A stretch of DNA of 64,000 nucleotides from a virus, in the IMG/VR virus record IMGVR_UViG_3300001419_000004, positions 5 to 64,004 of that record; one strand, given 5' to 3'. Below the pieces are notes generated by a model, which was not told the DNA's origin, made no database searches, and worked only from the letters and a program-made list of their open reading frames with translations. This document shows, piece by piece, positions 1-9,146 of the stretch (position 1 is the first letter of the stretch; every line of letters begins with the position of its first letter). A program made the translations under genes and the position numbers.

Positions 1-416
1 CCTGTGATGTTATTAAGGGAAGATGGCCTGAAGGTGAAGAGGCCATAAAGAATGACCCTAAATGGGCACATTACTATGCCTGTGATGTTATTAAGGGAAG
101 ATGGCCTGAGGGTGAAGAGGCCATAAAGAATGACCCTGAATATGCATATTATTATGCTTGCGATGTTATTAAGGGAAGATGGCTTGAGGGTGAAGAGGCT
201 ATAAAGAGTGACCCTGAATATACATATTGTTATGCCTGTAATGTTATTAAGGGAAGATGGCTTGAGGGTGAAGAGGCTATAAAGAGTGACCCTAAATGGG
301 CATATTATTATGCCCGTGACATTATTAGAGGAAGATGGCCTGAGGGTGAAGAGGTTATAAAGAGTAGCCCTGAATATGCATATCACTATGAGGGAAGACA
401 CAAGACGGTGCGATGA
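1..416 (+). CDS. Tandem 26-residue repeat protein, 5'-truncated by window edge
   Basis: An open frame enters from the left edge (codons begin at base 3) and ends at TGA 414-416. It consists of about five copies of a 26-residue unit with core GRWPEGEEAIKNDPEYAYYY, ending in a short non-repeat tail. The last codons overlap the ATG of the next gene (ATGA), so the two repeat genes are probably translationally coupled. Aromatic residues recur at fixed spacing, which suggests a helical solenoid. I recognise no named family and assign no function. Confidence 0.75.
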   Translation, partial: CDVIKGRWPEGEEAIKNDPKWAHYYACDVIKGRWPEGEEAIKNDPEYAYYYACDVIKGRWLEGEEAIKSDPEYTYCYACNVIKGRWLEGEEAIKSDPKWAYYYARDIIRGRWPEGEEVIKSSPEYAYHYEGRHKTVR

Positions 417-1071
417 TTATCATAACGCCACATCCCGATAGACTAGAGGACCCCGATTTTAAAGACATTGTGGGCTATGACGACGGCTCAGAGGAAATAC
501 GCATCTTCAATGCAGAGCAAGCATATTATTATACTCGTAATATTATTAAGGGAAGATGGCCTGAGGGTGAAGAGGTTATAAAGAATGACCCTGGATGGGC
601 ATATTATTATACTCGTAATATTATTAAGGGAAGATGGCCTGAGGGTGAAGAGGCCATAAAGAATGACCCTGAATATGCATATTATTATGCCTGTGATGTT
701 ATTAGAGGAAGATGGCCTGAGGGCGAAGAAGCTATAAAGAGTGACCCTAAATATGCATATTTCTATGCCCGTGATATTATTAGAGGAAGATGGCTTGAGG
801 GTGAAGAGGCTATAAAGAATGACCCTAAATGGACATATCGTTATGCCTATGATATTATTAAGGGAAGATGGGCCGAGGGTGAAGAGGCTATAAAGAATAA
901 CCCTGAATATGTATATCGCTATGCCCATTATGTTATTGGAGGAAGATGGCCTGAGGGTGAAGAGGCTATAAAGAGTGACCCTGAATATGCATATCGCTAT
1001 GCCCGTGATATTATTAGGGGAAGATGGCCTGAGGGTGAAGAGGCTATAAAGAATGACCCCAAATATGCATA
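1..1071 (+). repeat. 78-nt coding tandem repeats across two genes
   Basis: About twelve units of 78 nt, seen by the recurring string aagatggcctgagggtgaag. They are interrupted only by the junction of the two repeat genes around 380-510. The units differ mostly by scattered substitutions, many synonymous, so the array is under protein-level selection. Such arrays can expand and contract by recombination. Confidence 0.85.
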
Positions 1072-1096
1072 TTATTATTCAGTTGAACACAACTAA
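413..1096 (+). CDS. Tandem 26-residue repeat protein
   Basis: 227 residues. A unique N-terminal stretch of about 40 residues (beginning MIIITPHPDRLEDPDF) is followed by seven copies of a 26-residue unit with core GRWPEGEEAIKNDPEYAYYY. Invariant Gly, Trp, Pro and Glu and paired Tyr positions recur in each copy. It is a paralogue of the gene just upstream and overlaps it by ATGA. Its 3' end overlaps the convergent nuclease-methyltransferase gene by 18 nt. The fold is probably a repeat solenoid used for binding. The function is unknown. Confidence 0.8.
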   Translation: MIIITPHPDRLEDPDFKDIVGYDDGSEEIRIFNAEQAYYYTRNIIKGRWPEGEEVIKNDPGWAYYYTRNIIKGRWPEGEEAIKNDPEYAYYYACDVIRGRWPEGEEAIKSDPKYAYFYARDIIRGRWLEGEEAIKNDPKWTYRYAYDIIKGRWAEGEEAIKNNPEYVYRYAHYVIGGRWPEGEEAIKSDPEYAYRYARDIIRGRWPEGEEAIKNDPKYAYYYSVEHN

Positions 1097-2956
1097 ATAT
1101 TCATGACTCCAGCTAGCTCTTGGATTAGGTCTTGTTTTAATCTCGACAACATCGTCCGGTTGCCTAATACTAGCAAAGTCTTGCATAGTTGTTTTATTTA
1201 GATGCAATATGCATCTCGCATTGACCCTATCTAAAAAAGGCTTGACAAATCTCTCAACCCAATCTTTATGGCATTGCCATTGACTATAATCTTCACTATT
1301 GAAGAATGGCGGAGAAGTTAATACAACATCATATTTTGGCCACACAATATCAAAGCATGATTTATTGTGTATGGTGCAGTTAGAACCCAAGAATCTTTTA
1401 ATCCCAACCAGGCCATTATATGTGTTGTTGTCAACCTCGGTGCTTATATAATTGACACCATCAATATATGCGCCAATCAGCCTACCGCCCCATCCACCAC
1501 ATGGGTCGAATACTGTCATGTGTTTAGATATGTTAAATCTTCTAAAAATCGATCTAGTAAAACCAGGATGAAATAATGACGCTACATTGCATTTTAACTG
1601 GAATTGGATTTCGCGAATCAATCTCTCAAATGTAACCGATCCATTGTTGTTCGACAATATATTCATACATTTTCTGATACTGGCCTTCGTCCATACTTCT
1701 GGGATAGTTGGTGTCTTCCTCACCTTAACATCCCAGAAATGTGGGTTGTAATTAATCATCAATTTACGGCCATATCGCCTAGCTTTTTTAAGCACATCAA
1801 CATTTTCACCAATACATTTATTGAGGTCGCTTCTCAACTCATTTGCCGTATATGATGGTGGTATCCATCTGCTACTTACCTTCTCAACAACTTCTTTTAT
1901 CAGCTTAATCCTCAAACTTGGCGGCCTGACGGAAAAATTCCCAGCAGAAAACCTGTTGCCATTAAACCATTTTAAGTCATATGACAACCTATTAATCCAA
2001 GCTTTTGCTAATTTCTCTTTTCGCTTTAGACAGAAGATGTCGGCCTGGTATAGCCACTTTAAAAATTTCAACATATATTGTTTATTGCCAGTTATTAATT
2101 TATAGATAGACCCATGTTCAAAAAGATTAAATGATATCCCTAGTACGCTATTAATCTTATTATTGATAGATTCCATCACATTTTTAGTGCCAACAAAGCC
2201 GCATTGTGATTGGCTCCTGCACAGAATACCATCACCATCAAAAAACCCAAGTAGAAAAGCTCTAAATAGATTATCATCCAACGAATTAATTAGGTTAGGG
2301 CGATCTGATTTAAAGTCGATAATGCCAATATTCTTCAAATCTTCGACGATTTTCGATTTGCACATTCTAAATCTAGCTAATTTAAACCCAGAATTATTTA
2401 CAACATTAACAGACCCTATATTTAAAAATCTTTGTATGTCATAAAGTAGTTTAGAATCAGAATCCTTTAATCCTATAGTCACAACATTGCCGGTTATGTT
2501 ACCATCGGCACAAATAAGCCCCACAATATAACTCTTTTGTTCACTATCAATATATTCGAAATCGTTATGTTTATCAGATTGTAATGCCAGCCTTAAACTC
2601 TCACGTGAATTTCTAGTTATGCTGCCGTGACGCCTAACTATATTAAGTACAGTATCTGGTGTAATATTAAATTGGTCTGCAATTTGGCATGTTGCTATTT
2701 TATTATTATATAATTCTATGATTTGTAATTCTGATTTATAATCCAAACTATAATATGCTGGCCTATGAGATGTTTGTATATCCAATGCTTCTTGGATTCT
2801 ATAAACTGTTCTCTTCCCTATACGCAATATATTAGCTATGGTAGGGGCATTAAACTTTTTAGACAACAACGCAACATACTTATCACGCTCGGCTTTGGTA
2901 TCCCACTCTATTCTGCTTTTATTAGTAATCATATTTAATTCCATATAACCAGCCAT
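1079..2956 (-). CDS. HTH / LAGLIDADG homing endonuclease fused to DNA methyltransferase
   Basis: 625 residues. Helix-turn-helix segments lie at about 25-60 and 75-112. A two-motif LAGLIDADG domain follows: YIVGLICADG at about 143-152 and FLLGFFDGDG at about 234-243, each with the catalytic acidic residue. The C-terminal third is a class I methyltransferase with motif I (VFDPCGGWGGRL, about 482-493) and motif IV (TSPPFF, about 547-552). SPP-type motif IV is typical of N4-cytosine or N6-adenine enzymes. It probably cuts DNA at a homing site and may modify the same or a related site. A close architectural paralogue lies at 52538-54265. The start is uncertain: GAGG abuts the first ATG, and an ATG at 2944 is an alternative. 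Confidence 0.85.
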   Translation of the reverse strand: MAGYMELNMITNKSRIEWDTKAERDKYVALLSKKFNAPTIANILRIGKRTVYRIQEALDIQTSHRPAYYSLDYKSELQIIELYNNKIATCQIADQFNITPDTVLNIVRRHGSITRNSRESLRLALQSDKHNDFEYIDSEQKSYIVGLICADGNITGNVVTIGLKDSDSKLLYDIQRFLNIGSVNVVNNSGFKLARFRMCKSKIVEDLKNIGIIDFKSDRPNLINSLDDNLFRAFLLGFFDGDGILCRSQSQCGFVGTKNVMESINNKINSVLGISFNLFEHGSIYKLITGNKQYMLKFLKWLYQADIFCLKRKEKLAKAWINRLSYDLKWFNGNRFSAGNFSVRPPSLRIKLIKEVVEKVSSRWIPPSYTANELRSDLNKCIGENVDVLKKARRYGRKLMINYNPHFWDVKVRKTPTIPEVWTKASIRKCMNILSNNNGSVTFERLIREIQFQLKCNVASLFHPGFTRSIFRRFNISKHMTVFDPCGGWGGRLIGAYIDGVNYISTEVDNNTYNGLVGIKRFLGSNCTIHNKSCFDIVWPKYDVVLTSPPFFNSEDYSQWQCHKDWVERFVKPFLDRVNARCILHLNKTTMQDFASIRQPDDVVEIKTRPNPRASWSHEYLVVFN

Positions 2957-2987
2957 CCTCTAATACTGGGTCACAAACAATAAAAAG

Positions 2988-3013
2988 AAAAGCGGGCATT
3001 AATGCCCGCTTTA
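2988..3013 (-). terminator. Intrinsic terminator
   Basis: Perfect hairpin with arms aaagcgggcatt and aatgcccgcttt. On the minus strand it is followed by a TTCTTTTTA tract. It lies 12 nt past the stop of the 3025-4734 gene and separates it from the homing endonuclease gene. Confidence 0.85.
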
Positions 3014-3024
3014 TTTAAATACAT

Positions 3025-4734
3025 CTACCCGAGCCAAGAATCCCCATTATATCTCATGAACCTATTACCATTATACCACACATCGCCGAAAATAGGGTCA
3101 CGCCCCAATAGAATCCTAATCCTAGGCAGAACATCATCAGCATAGAATGTCGGGTCATCATCAGCCGATGCTTGTTCTGGGTCAACAACTAGTTTAAACA
3201 ATTTATGCGATCTGGTCGCCATATTCCCATACCTGCTTATAGCAGCATTTGAGGTAATACCGGTTTGCGAATCCAAATCAATAGTGTCGCCCAAACCCTC
3301 ATCTAATTCAGTAACATACCTGTTGGTTGCTGCTGGGTCTAATGATGTGCTTCGTTCCGATGAAGTTCCGGCCAATGCCGCTGACTGCCCTGCAGTTGGA
3401 GTGTATTTTGGAACTCTAGTAACTCCAAATGACCCTATCCTAGTAGTTGTCTGACTAAATGTTACACTAGATGTCGCACCAACCAGCAGCGGGAAATTGC
3501 TAAAGAAATCATCTATTTCGCCGCCAGTAAGGCCCCATTTGCTAGACAACACCACATGACCGCGCCCAAATTCTTGGTGCCACGTTGACCCTGATTCATC
3601 AGGGAATAGATGGTCACTAGGCACTATGCCAACAACTTGGCCTTCTAACATATCATCCGTTAGAGTTAACGTTCCAAATTCTATAACATCCGTTGGGTCA
3701 GTAGGGCTAATGCCATAAGTTGCAAAATAAACCGTCAATGTAGGTGTCGATTCTGACCCATCTCGCTCAATCTTGCTGACCCAAACCGGGAAAAATGCCC
3801 CAGTAGTGTCACCCGTAGGCTCATCGCCAGCAGGTGCCATTATATTAAATTCTCGGAATATTGCGTCTGGAATAGTAACACCGCTAGTATCAGACGCAGT
3901 ACGTGTGACGTCCATATCGAATGGATAATTAAATGACTCTAGCCACGTGATTGGGTCCGCATCAACAGGCGTAATCAGATTAAATGCACTACTCGTCAGC
4001 ATGCCAGTGCCATGGCTTATCGGACTTGGGTCGAAATCAGGGTCGCTGCCATCACCGGATGAATCTACAATTTCATATTGGGCACTACTACCAGGAGCCA
4101 ATAAATCATAGAATGTCTGTGCTTCTGATGTAGTTTGGTCTAGCGTCCTAAATATAATCTCGCCATCTATAGTTGCGGCCTCACTGCTGCTAATAACTGT
4201 GAACCCAGGAACTGCTGCCGCTGTAGCTGGTGTAATCCGAACACGCTGATATGTCAGTGTGCTATCTATCTCATAATCAGCATAGAATAATGCGATTTCG
4301 GCAGATGATGTGCCGCCTTCTTGTTGTGCCGAAACAATAAATCTTAAAGTCCCAGCATATGCGCTGCCATTAGTGCCATCTAATCTATCAATCCTAGCCA
4401 GCCTTAGGTCCGTCCATTTAACAGGAACAGACGTGTGGCAATCCCAGAATATTCTGACAGGAATATCGACAATAGCAGTGCCATCACTGACTTGCGGCGG
4501 CACAATAAATGGAAAAATAGCCTGATACCCAAGAGACGTATTGAGGTCGTCAATAGCCTTAGCCAATATAAGCTGCCTAACAGTCGTATCAGCTATAGGT
4601 CGGTTGAGAACTGCATAATATACTGGGTCTGTAGCAACAAGCCACCGGATATTTAATGCACTGTCCTCAGTGAACCTATCAAATAAGTCGCCAGGATTAA
4701 TTGTTGGTACCAAATCTGGGTTAATCGTCGCCAT
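3025..4734 (-). CDS. Probable virion structural protein
   Basis: 569 residues from the ATG at 4734, which has GGAG six bases upstream; an in-frame ATG at 4752 has no such site. The sequence is rich in Thr, Ser, Asp and Gly with predicted beta strands and no transmembrane segment or enzyme motif. Its composition and size resemble fibre, baseplate or other appendage proteins elsewhere in the window. It ends at a strong terminator. No family is recognised, so a structural role is inference from composition and context. Confidence 0.55.
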   Translation of the reverse strand: MATINPDLVPTINPGDLFDRFTEDSALNIRWLVATDPVYYAVLNRPIADTTVRQLILAKAIDDLNTSLGYQAIFPFIVPPQVSDGTAIVDIPVRIFWDCHTSVPVKWTDLRLARIDRLDGTNGSAYAGTLRFIVSAQQEGGTSSAEIALFYADYEIDSTLTYQRVRITPATAAAVPGFTVISSSEAATIDGEIIFRTLDQTTSEAQTFYDLLAPGSSAQYEIVDSSGDGSDPDFDPSPISHGTGMLTSSAFNLITPVDADPITWLESFNYPFDMDVTRTASDTSGVTIPDAIFREFNIMAPAGDEPTGDTTGAFFPVWVSKIERDGSESTPTLTVYFATYGISPTDPTDVIEFGTLTLTDDMLEGQVVGIVPSDHLFPDESGSTWHQEFGRGHVVLSSKWGLTGGEIDDFFSNFPLLVGATSSVTFSQTTTRIGSFGVTRVPKYTPTAGQSAALAGTSSERSTSLDPAATNRYVTELDEGLGDTIDLDSQTGITSNAAISRYGNMATRSHKLFKLVVDPEQASADDDPTFYADDVLPRIRILLGRDPIFGDVWYNGNRFMRYNGDSWLG

Positions 4735-4847
4735 AGATAGCTCCGTTTTCAATAACTTTGACTAAATATATACCATTTCTATGCTATACAACATTTTTGA
4801 TTTGAGATAAAAAATAAATAAAAGTGTATTGCAACAAGGATATTGAC

Positions 4848-5444
4848 ATGCTACATGATGCAGAAGGCACATGTTGGGACCAATGGCTTCATATTCCAGT
4901 TGGCCCGTTTTATATTTATACAGGGCCATCATTTCGCACCACAATTGATGCCGCCACATCAGAAAATCGTAATGACCCGTTAAATAAAACAGAATTATTA
5001 TTAGAAAATGGCAATGAATTATATTTTGCCGATGACTTATGGATATTCACTGGCGGGTATTGGTACAAACCCAGCGTGCGTGACTATAACCACATATATA
5101 ATAATAGCATCCACCCAAAGCGGAAACCAGAAACAGCCATGCACAAATTTGAGCAAAAAATAAATACTGCACTAGAGAGCATAGACCAAGACCACAACAC
5201 TCTGCAAGAAGGCATGATTATCAATGTCAATACTATGGTATCTGACGCTATAAGAGTACCAGAGGGCAATTATATCATAGCAGTGTCAAACTCTGACCAT
5301 TGTATCTTAATTCCTACATCTGAAACAAGCGGCGAAAGGTTCGAAGTATTTAAACCTACACTGGCTGGATTTTTCAACCCAGAAATCCACAAAAAGACAG
5401 TAGGAAGCATAAATAATGACACAATTGCAGAGTCCGATAGTTAG
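4848..5444 (+). CDS. Hypothetical protein
   Basis: The ATG at 4848 is chosen because AAGGA sits seven bases upstream; the upstream in-frame GTG at 4824 has no ribosome site. About 198 residues, Trp and Tyr rich in the first half, with no recognisable motif. The 3' end overlaps the following kinase gene by 29 nt, so the two are co-transcribed and probably coupled. Confidence 0.6.
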   Translation: MLHDAEGTCWDQWLHIPVGPFYIYTGPSFRTTIDAATSENRNDPLNKTELLLENGNELYFADDLWIFTGGYWYKPSVRDYNHIYNNSIHPKRKPETAMHKFEQKINTALESIDQDHNTLQEGMIINVNTMVSDAIRVPEGNYIIAVSNSDHCILIPTSETSGERFEVFKPTLAGFFNPEIHKKTVGSINNDTIAESDS

Positions 5445-5940
5445 AATTCTTGTTGGCCCTATTGCTAGTGGCAAAAGCACTTATTCACGTCAGTTTTCAA
5501 AATACGGTAGCATTATAATAAATGATGATGCTATTGTTAACGCATTACATTGCGATAATTATAAATTATATGATGAGCATTTAAAGCCACTATATAAATC
5601 CGTAGAAAATACGATTTTGCAGATGGCATTGTTGTTAAGACGCAACGTGATTATTGACAGGCCCAATTATTCAAGGGCAATGCGAAGGCGGTATATTGGA
5701 ATAGCTAAATCAATGGACGCCGTAGTGCACGTAATTAAATTTCCAGAATCAGCCCTAGAGGCACATGCTGCACGCAGAGCGAATTCCGATGGCAGGGGGT
5801 GGGGGTATGATGAATGGTTAAAGATTGCTGAAGCTCATAAAAAGCAATATGAAGAGCCCCACATCGATGAAGGAATCGACCGCATAATTACAATAACTGA
5901 ACAAGAAATTATGCACATGATTAAAGACATGCAGGATTAA
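5416..5940 (+). CDS. P-loop kinase, polynucleotide kinase-like
   Basis: 174 residues with Walker A GPIASGKST at about 14-22. IINDDAIVNAL at about 34-44 resembles the acidic substrate-binding element of the T4 Pnk/zeta-like kinase fold. RRNVIIDRPNYSRAMRRRY at about 78-96 resembles the Walker B and lid region. It probably phosphorylates a nucleic acid 5' end or a small substrate using ATP. There is no phosphatase domain, unlike T4 Pnk. It overlaps the upstream unknown gene and is two bases from the next gene, so it belongs to a plus-strand operon running to 10321. Confidence 0.7.
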   Translation: MTQLQSPIVRILVGPIASGKSTYSRQFSKYGSIIINDDAIVNALHCDNYKLYDEHLKPLYKSVENTILQMALLLRRNVIIDRPNYSRAMRRRYIGIAKSMDAVVHVIKFPESALEAHAARRANSDGRGWGYDEWLKIAEAHKKQYEEPHIDEGIDRIITITEQEIMHMIKDMQD

Positions 5941-5942
5941 TA

Positions 5943-6251
5943 ATGATTAAAGAGAAATGGCTGGATTATGCGATAAAGATTTTAGACTCTTGCAATAAAG
6001 GTTCCGGGTCAATATCGCATATTGCAGATGATATTGGTGGTTCAGAATCATATATTGCCAAAGTAGTAGCATCACTTAGAAATGCTAACTTAATAAATCA
6101 GCATTATGATTTATGTAAACCGATAGCTAATATAACTATTTCAGAAGTTATGGTGGCATCAAATAGTTGTCAAGTCGACAGTGAAACCTCGCGCAAAATT
6201 TTAGAAATCATCATAAAATCATTAAATATCCCAATCACAGAAGTAATATAA
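5943..6251 (+). CDS. Rrf2-like winged-helix protein
   Basis: 102 residues. The stretch from about 20 to 70 (SISHIADDIGGSESYIAKVV, then LRNANLIN) matches the recognition-helix pattern of Rrf2-family winged-helix regulators, followed by an ITISEVM element. The Fe-S cysteines and the usual GGYxLAR wing are not conserved, so it is probably not an iron-sulfur sensor. It may be a phage transcription regulator. It overlaps the ATG of the deaminase gene by one base. Confidence 0.5.
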   Translation: MIKEKWLDYAIKILDSCNKGSGSISHIADDIGGSESYIAKVVASLRNANLINQHYDLCKPIANITISEVMVASNSCQVDSETSRKILEIIIKSLNIPITEVI

Positions 6252-7207
6252 TGCGATGGAACAGAAGTAAGTGCGACCTCCATAGGCATATGGGCGGCTC
6301 GATTTCCGCCCATACAGTTGCTGAAATAATGGGCTGCAATGGCAATACTGCGCATGTCGATGCAATTTCAAAACGTATGAAATGTAGCGAAAGCAATATC
6401 GGTTTCGCCGCATTTCTAGACAAATTCACAATATTAGATGAAATCCAGTGGCCAGCGTGGGCTATTGATTTATCTATAAAGCAAATATGTGATGATTTAG
6501 CATCAGAAGGTATTGATTATTCTGAAATAAGCTTCTCTATTGACAAATATGTTAATTCTAATAAATGGGACCCATTATATGCCATCCAATTTATAAGCGA
6601 ATTATTCCAAAAACACACATTTAGCACTGGCATCCAAATAGGGTTATTACTGTCTATACAGTACCACAAACCACGCAATAAGCAATTGGCCTATGCAGAC
6701 CTCATAAAACACCCAGAGGTCCAAGATGCCGTTTGCGGCCTAGACCTAATAGGTGATGAAGATTATTTTGACGCAGAATTTTATGTTCCAATATTCGATA
6801 AATGGCGATATTACAATAAGATAATGCGTGCGCATGTAGGCGAAATGCCAGGCAAATCACACAACATAAAAGATGCTATAAAGAAACTGAAGGTTAACCG
6901 CATTGCTCATGGCATCCAAGCCACTAATGATATATTAAAATTAGCTGCAGATTTAAATATTTGTTTCGACTTGGCATTGCATAGCAATTTAATCACTGGT
7001 GCTTGGACAAATCTCAGTAGCCATCCCATCAAAAGAATGTTGCAACATAATTGCATTGTCACAATAAATACTGATGACCCAGTACAATTCTCATGCACAA
7101 TAGATGATGAATTCGACCTAGCATTGTCTAACGGGCTTATCAACGAGCATCAAGCCTCCAAGATTATGGCCAATGCTTGTGCCGCCGCACACCATAAAGT
7201 TATATAA
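6251..7207 (+). CDS. Adenosine deaminase-like amidohydrolase
   Basis: 318 residues, close to the usual 330-350 for adenosine deaminase. The metal ligands and catalytic residues are in the expected order: H11 and H13 in LHRHMGGS, H195 with E198 in AHVGE, H220 in RIAHG, and D275 and D276 in NTDDP. The family hydrolyses the 6-amino group of adenosine or deoxyadenosine through a bound zinc ion. The usual HxHLDG aspartate is replaced by glycine, so the exact substrate may differ. It sits in an operon with a kinase and a sigma-like factor. Possible roles are purine salvage, base-composition control or removal of a nucleotide signal. Confidence 0.8.
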   Translation: MRWNRSKCDLHRHMGGSISAHTVAEIMGCNGNTAHVDAISKRMKCSESNIGFAAFLDKFTILDEIQWPAWAIDLSIKQICDDLASEGIDYSEISFSIDKYVNSNKWDPLYAIQFISELFQKHTFSTGIQIGLLLSIQYHKPRNKQLAYADLIKHPEVQDAVCGLDLIGDEDYFDAEFYVPIFDKWRYYNKIMRAHVGEMPGKSHNIKDAIKKLKVNRIAHGIQATNDILKLAADLNICFDLALHSNLITGAWTNLSSHPIKRMLQHNCIVTINTDDPVQFSCTIDDEFDLALSNGLINEHQASKIMANACAAAHHKVI

Positions 7208-7254
7208 TTATGTTGGCGGGTCAAATCTATTGTAAATAGTCTAGGAGATTACAT

Positions 7255-8841
7255 ATGCCCAACCCCAATATAATATCCATTATTAAAGCTGGATTCGACA
7301 AATACGGTAACGACCCAGAAGCTATAGGATACTATGTAAAAAATACGACAGAGGAACCGATCCATACCTCAACCATAGAAAATATCATCAAACAGCTAGC
7401 TATTTCTGGGGCTATCGATCTAGATTATAAGCCGCCACAACCCAAAAAGACTAAGAGGGACCGGGAAAGGGAATTAAACACACAGAAGAAGGTGCCAACC
7501 AAATTAAACGCAGAAAATCTGCGAAAATTATCACTGGAGAAATACAAGGAGGCTATAGAAAAAGGTTTTACGCCTATAATCAAAGACGAAAGTAAAGGCG
7601 AAAAAACCTATAAAGGTCTTACTAAAGTATGGATGCCACTAATTTTAGACCAAGCAACACCTCCCCAAGAACCATGGACCATCGATGAGATTATTGGTGC
7701 TATGATGCCGGTCATTAAGCGATTCGCATTTCAATACAGCGGAATGAGGGCCGGGTACCAAGTAGATGATGCAATATCAGATGGTCAGGACGGCGTTCTA
7801 AAAGCGTTAAGAAACGACATGGGCAATGCACCATTCGGATTATATGCTGCAAGAGAGATTATGTTCTCTATAACCAAGGGCGCAAAAGGCGCTGGCTTGA
7901 TAAGAACGCCAACCAGAAAACGAGGTTTTACAGATTCAACCGCATCATTAGATAAACCATCATCATTAGACCCAAGCTTATCGATGGCCGGAACCATCCC
8001 AAGCAGCGCGGGTGTAGCTGTTAAAATCGATTGCCCAGCATGCGAAGATGGTAAAATCATTGACCCAGAGACTGGTGAAAAACTCAGGTGTGATGTATGC
8101 AAAGGCCAGGGCACAATTAACGTTCCCGACCCACGGGCGGCAGCAACACCCGAGGAAGAAGCTCAAGAGAATGAGAAGACAAAGAAGCTTAAAATAGCTA
8201 TATCGCATATAACCTCAGCAGCCAACCTTTCTGAAAGGCAAACAGAAATATTGCTACTTCAATATGGACTCGAAGGATTGTTCGACCCGAATCTAGTTGA
8301 TACCCGAATTGAAAGAATGCCGACGGCAATTAGTAATGTATTGTCTTACGCGGATGCTATTCATAGGCAGATGCCACCAGAATTAGTAAAGCAGGATAAA
8401 GAAGACACAGGTATTTGGGTTGAAGCTGAAAAACAAGGGAAAACAGAAGAGTTCCAAAGAATATGGGACGCGGCATTCGGCAATATCCCACACAAACCAT
8501 TTAATCCAAAACTACCAGCATCATTGCAAATTGCGCCACTCACATCAGCAGTAGCTGGCGACAAATTAGAACAACTAATGGCGATGCTCCAAAAGAACAT
8601 AGCAGACATACCTCCAGTACAAAAGTCGAAACAATTTGCAGGGGGTCAAATTAAGAATCTGCATAAGAAGATTGAAGCATTACGAACAAGCGGCGGGTTA
8701 AAAGACACAGAACGAAAAATAGAGGATGTGATTGAAAGCATAGAACTGGTCCTGGAATATGGGTTCCAATCTTTATTAGAGCATATAGCTGCTGGAGCCG
8801 CTACAAATGAGGATATAGCTATATTAGGTTATATTGTATGA
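7255..8841 (+). CDS. Sigma-70-like factor with zinc-ribbon insertion
   Basis: 528 residues; AGGAG lies eight bases before the ATG. Residues about 145-225 resemble sigma region 2: a helix around VIKRFAFQY, then VDDAISDGQDGVLKAL like the DLIQEG core, then an Arg-rich segment ending LIRTPTRKR. A DnaJ-like CPAC...CDVCKGQG zinc motif at about 260-287 is inserted. LSERQTEILLLQYGLEG at about 325-341 resembles region 4. It would direct host RNA polymerase to phage promoters, perhaps late ones as T4 gp55 does. The long C-terminal coiled region is unassigned. Confidence 0.7.
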   Translation: MPNPNIISIIKAGFDKYGNDPEAIGYYVKNTTEEPIHTSTIENIIKQLAISGAIDLDYKPPQPKKTKRDRERELNTQKKVPTKLNAENLRKLSLEKYKEAIEKGFTPIIKDESKGEKTYKGLTKVWMPLILDQATPPQEPWTIDEIIGAMMPVIKRFAFQYSGMRAGYQVDDAISDGQDGVLKALRNDMGNAPFGLYAAREIMFSITKGAKGAGLIRTPTRKRGFTDSTASLDKPSSLDPSLSMAGTIPSSAGVAVKIDCPACEDGKIIDPETGEKLRCDVCKGQGTINVPDPRAAATPEEEAQENEKTKKLKIAISHITSAANLSERQTEILLLQYGLEGLFDPNLVDTRIERMPTAISNVLSYADAIHRQMPPELVKQDKEDTGIWVEAEKQGKTEEFQRIWDAAFGNIPHKPFNPKLPASLQIAPLTSAVAGDKLEQLMAMLQKNIADIPPVQKSKQFAGGQIKNLHKKIEALRTSGGLKDTERKIEDVIESIELVLEYGFQSLLEHIAAGAATNEDIAILGYIV

Positions 8842-9146
8842 ATACAAAACGGCGTAACAAGGAAGTGACATCAAGAACACCATTTCCTAAATTACCTATA
8901 CCATCTAAATTTCAAAGAATCCCACAAAATGCACCAATAGAGTTAGTGCAACCATCGCAGCCAGTGCAAGTGATGGAATCACCAAAAACCATACAACCAA
9001 AACCAAAAACCAAGAAACGACTGCCAGTTGGTAGTATAGATGTTGCTGAACCAATTGTTGGTGGTGTTTTAGAACCCGAGCCATTAAAAAGGCATGATGC
9101 TGGTGACCATGTAGTTGAAGATTTGGATTATTCAGATTATAAATAA
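8838..9146 (+). CDS. Pro/Lys-rich hypothetical protein
   Basis: 102 residues overlapping the sigma-like gene by ATGA. A basic N-terminus, a central Pro-Gln-Val-rich disordered stretch and an acidic C-terminus ending EDLDYSDYK are visible. Coupling to the sigma gene suggests a partner protein, in the way T4 gp33 pairs with gp55, but no sequence motif proves this. Confidence 0.6.
   Translation: MNTKRRNKEVTSRTPFPKLPIPSKFQRIPQNAPIELVQPSQPVQVMESPKTIQPKPKTKKRLPVGSIDVAEPIVGGVLEPEPLKRHDAGDHVVEDLDYSDYK

Noticed and set aside
1-1071. CRISPR-like array
   Set aside because: Repeats of 78 nt are contiguous, in frame and coding, with no spacers. No CRISPR array was seen anywhere in the window.
1079-2956. 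Conventional restriction-modification system
   Set aside because: Nuclease and methyltransferase are one chain, and the nuclease is of LAGLIDADG type beside a structural gene, which fits a homing element better than a host-type R-M pair.
9136-9146. T4 late promoter TATAAATA
   Set aside because: The string lies inside the end of the preceding gene and right at the next start codon. No consistent TATAAATA placement upstream of other genes was found.
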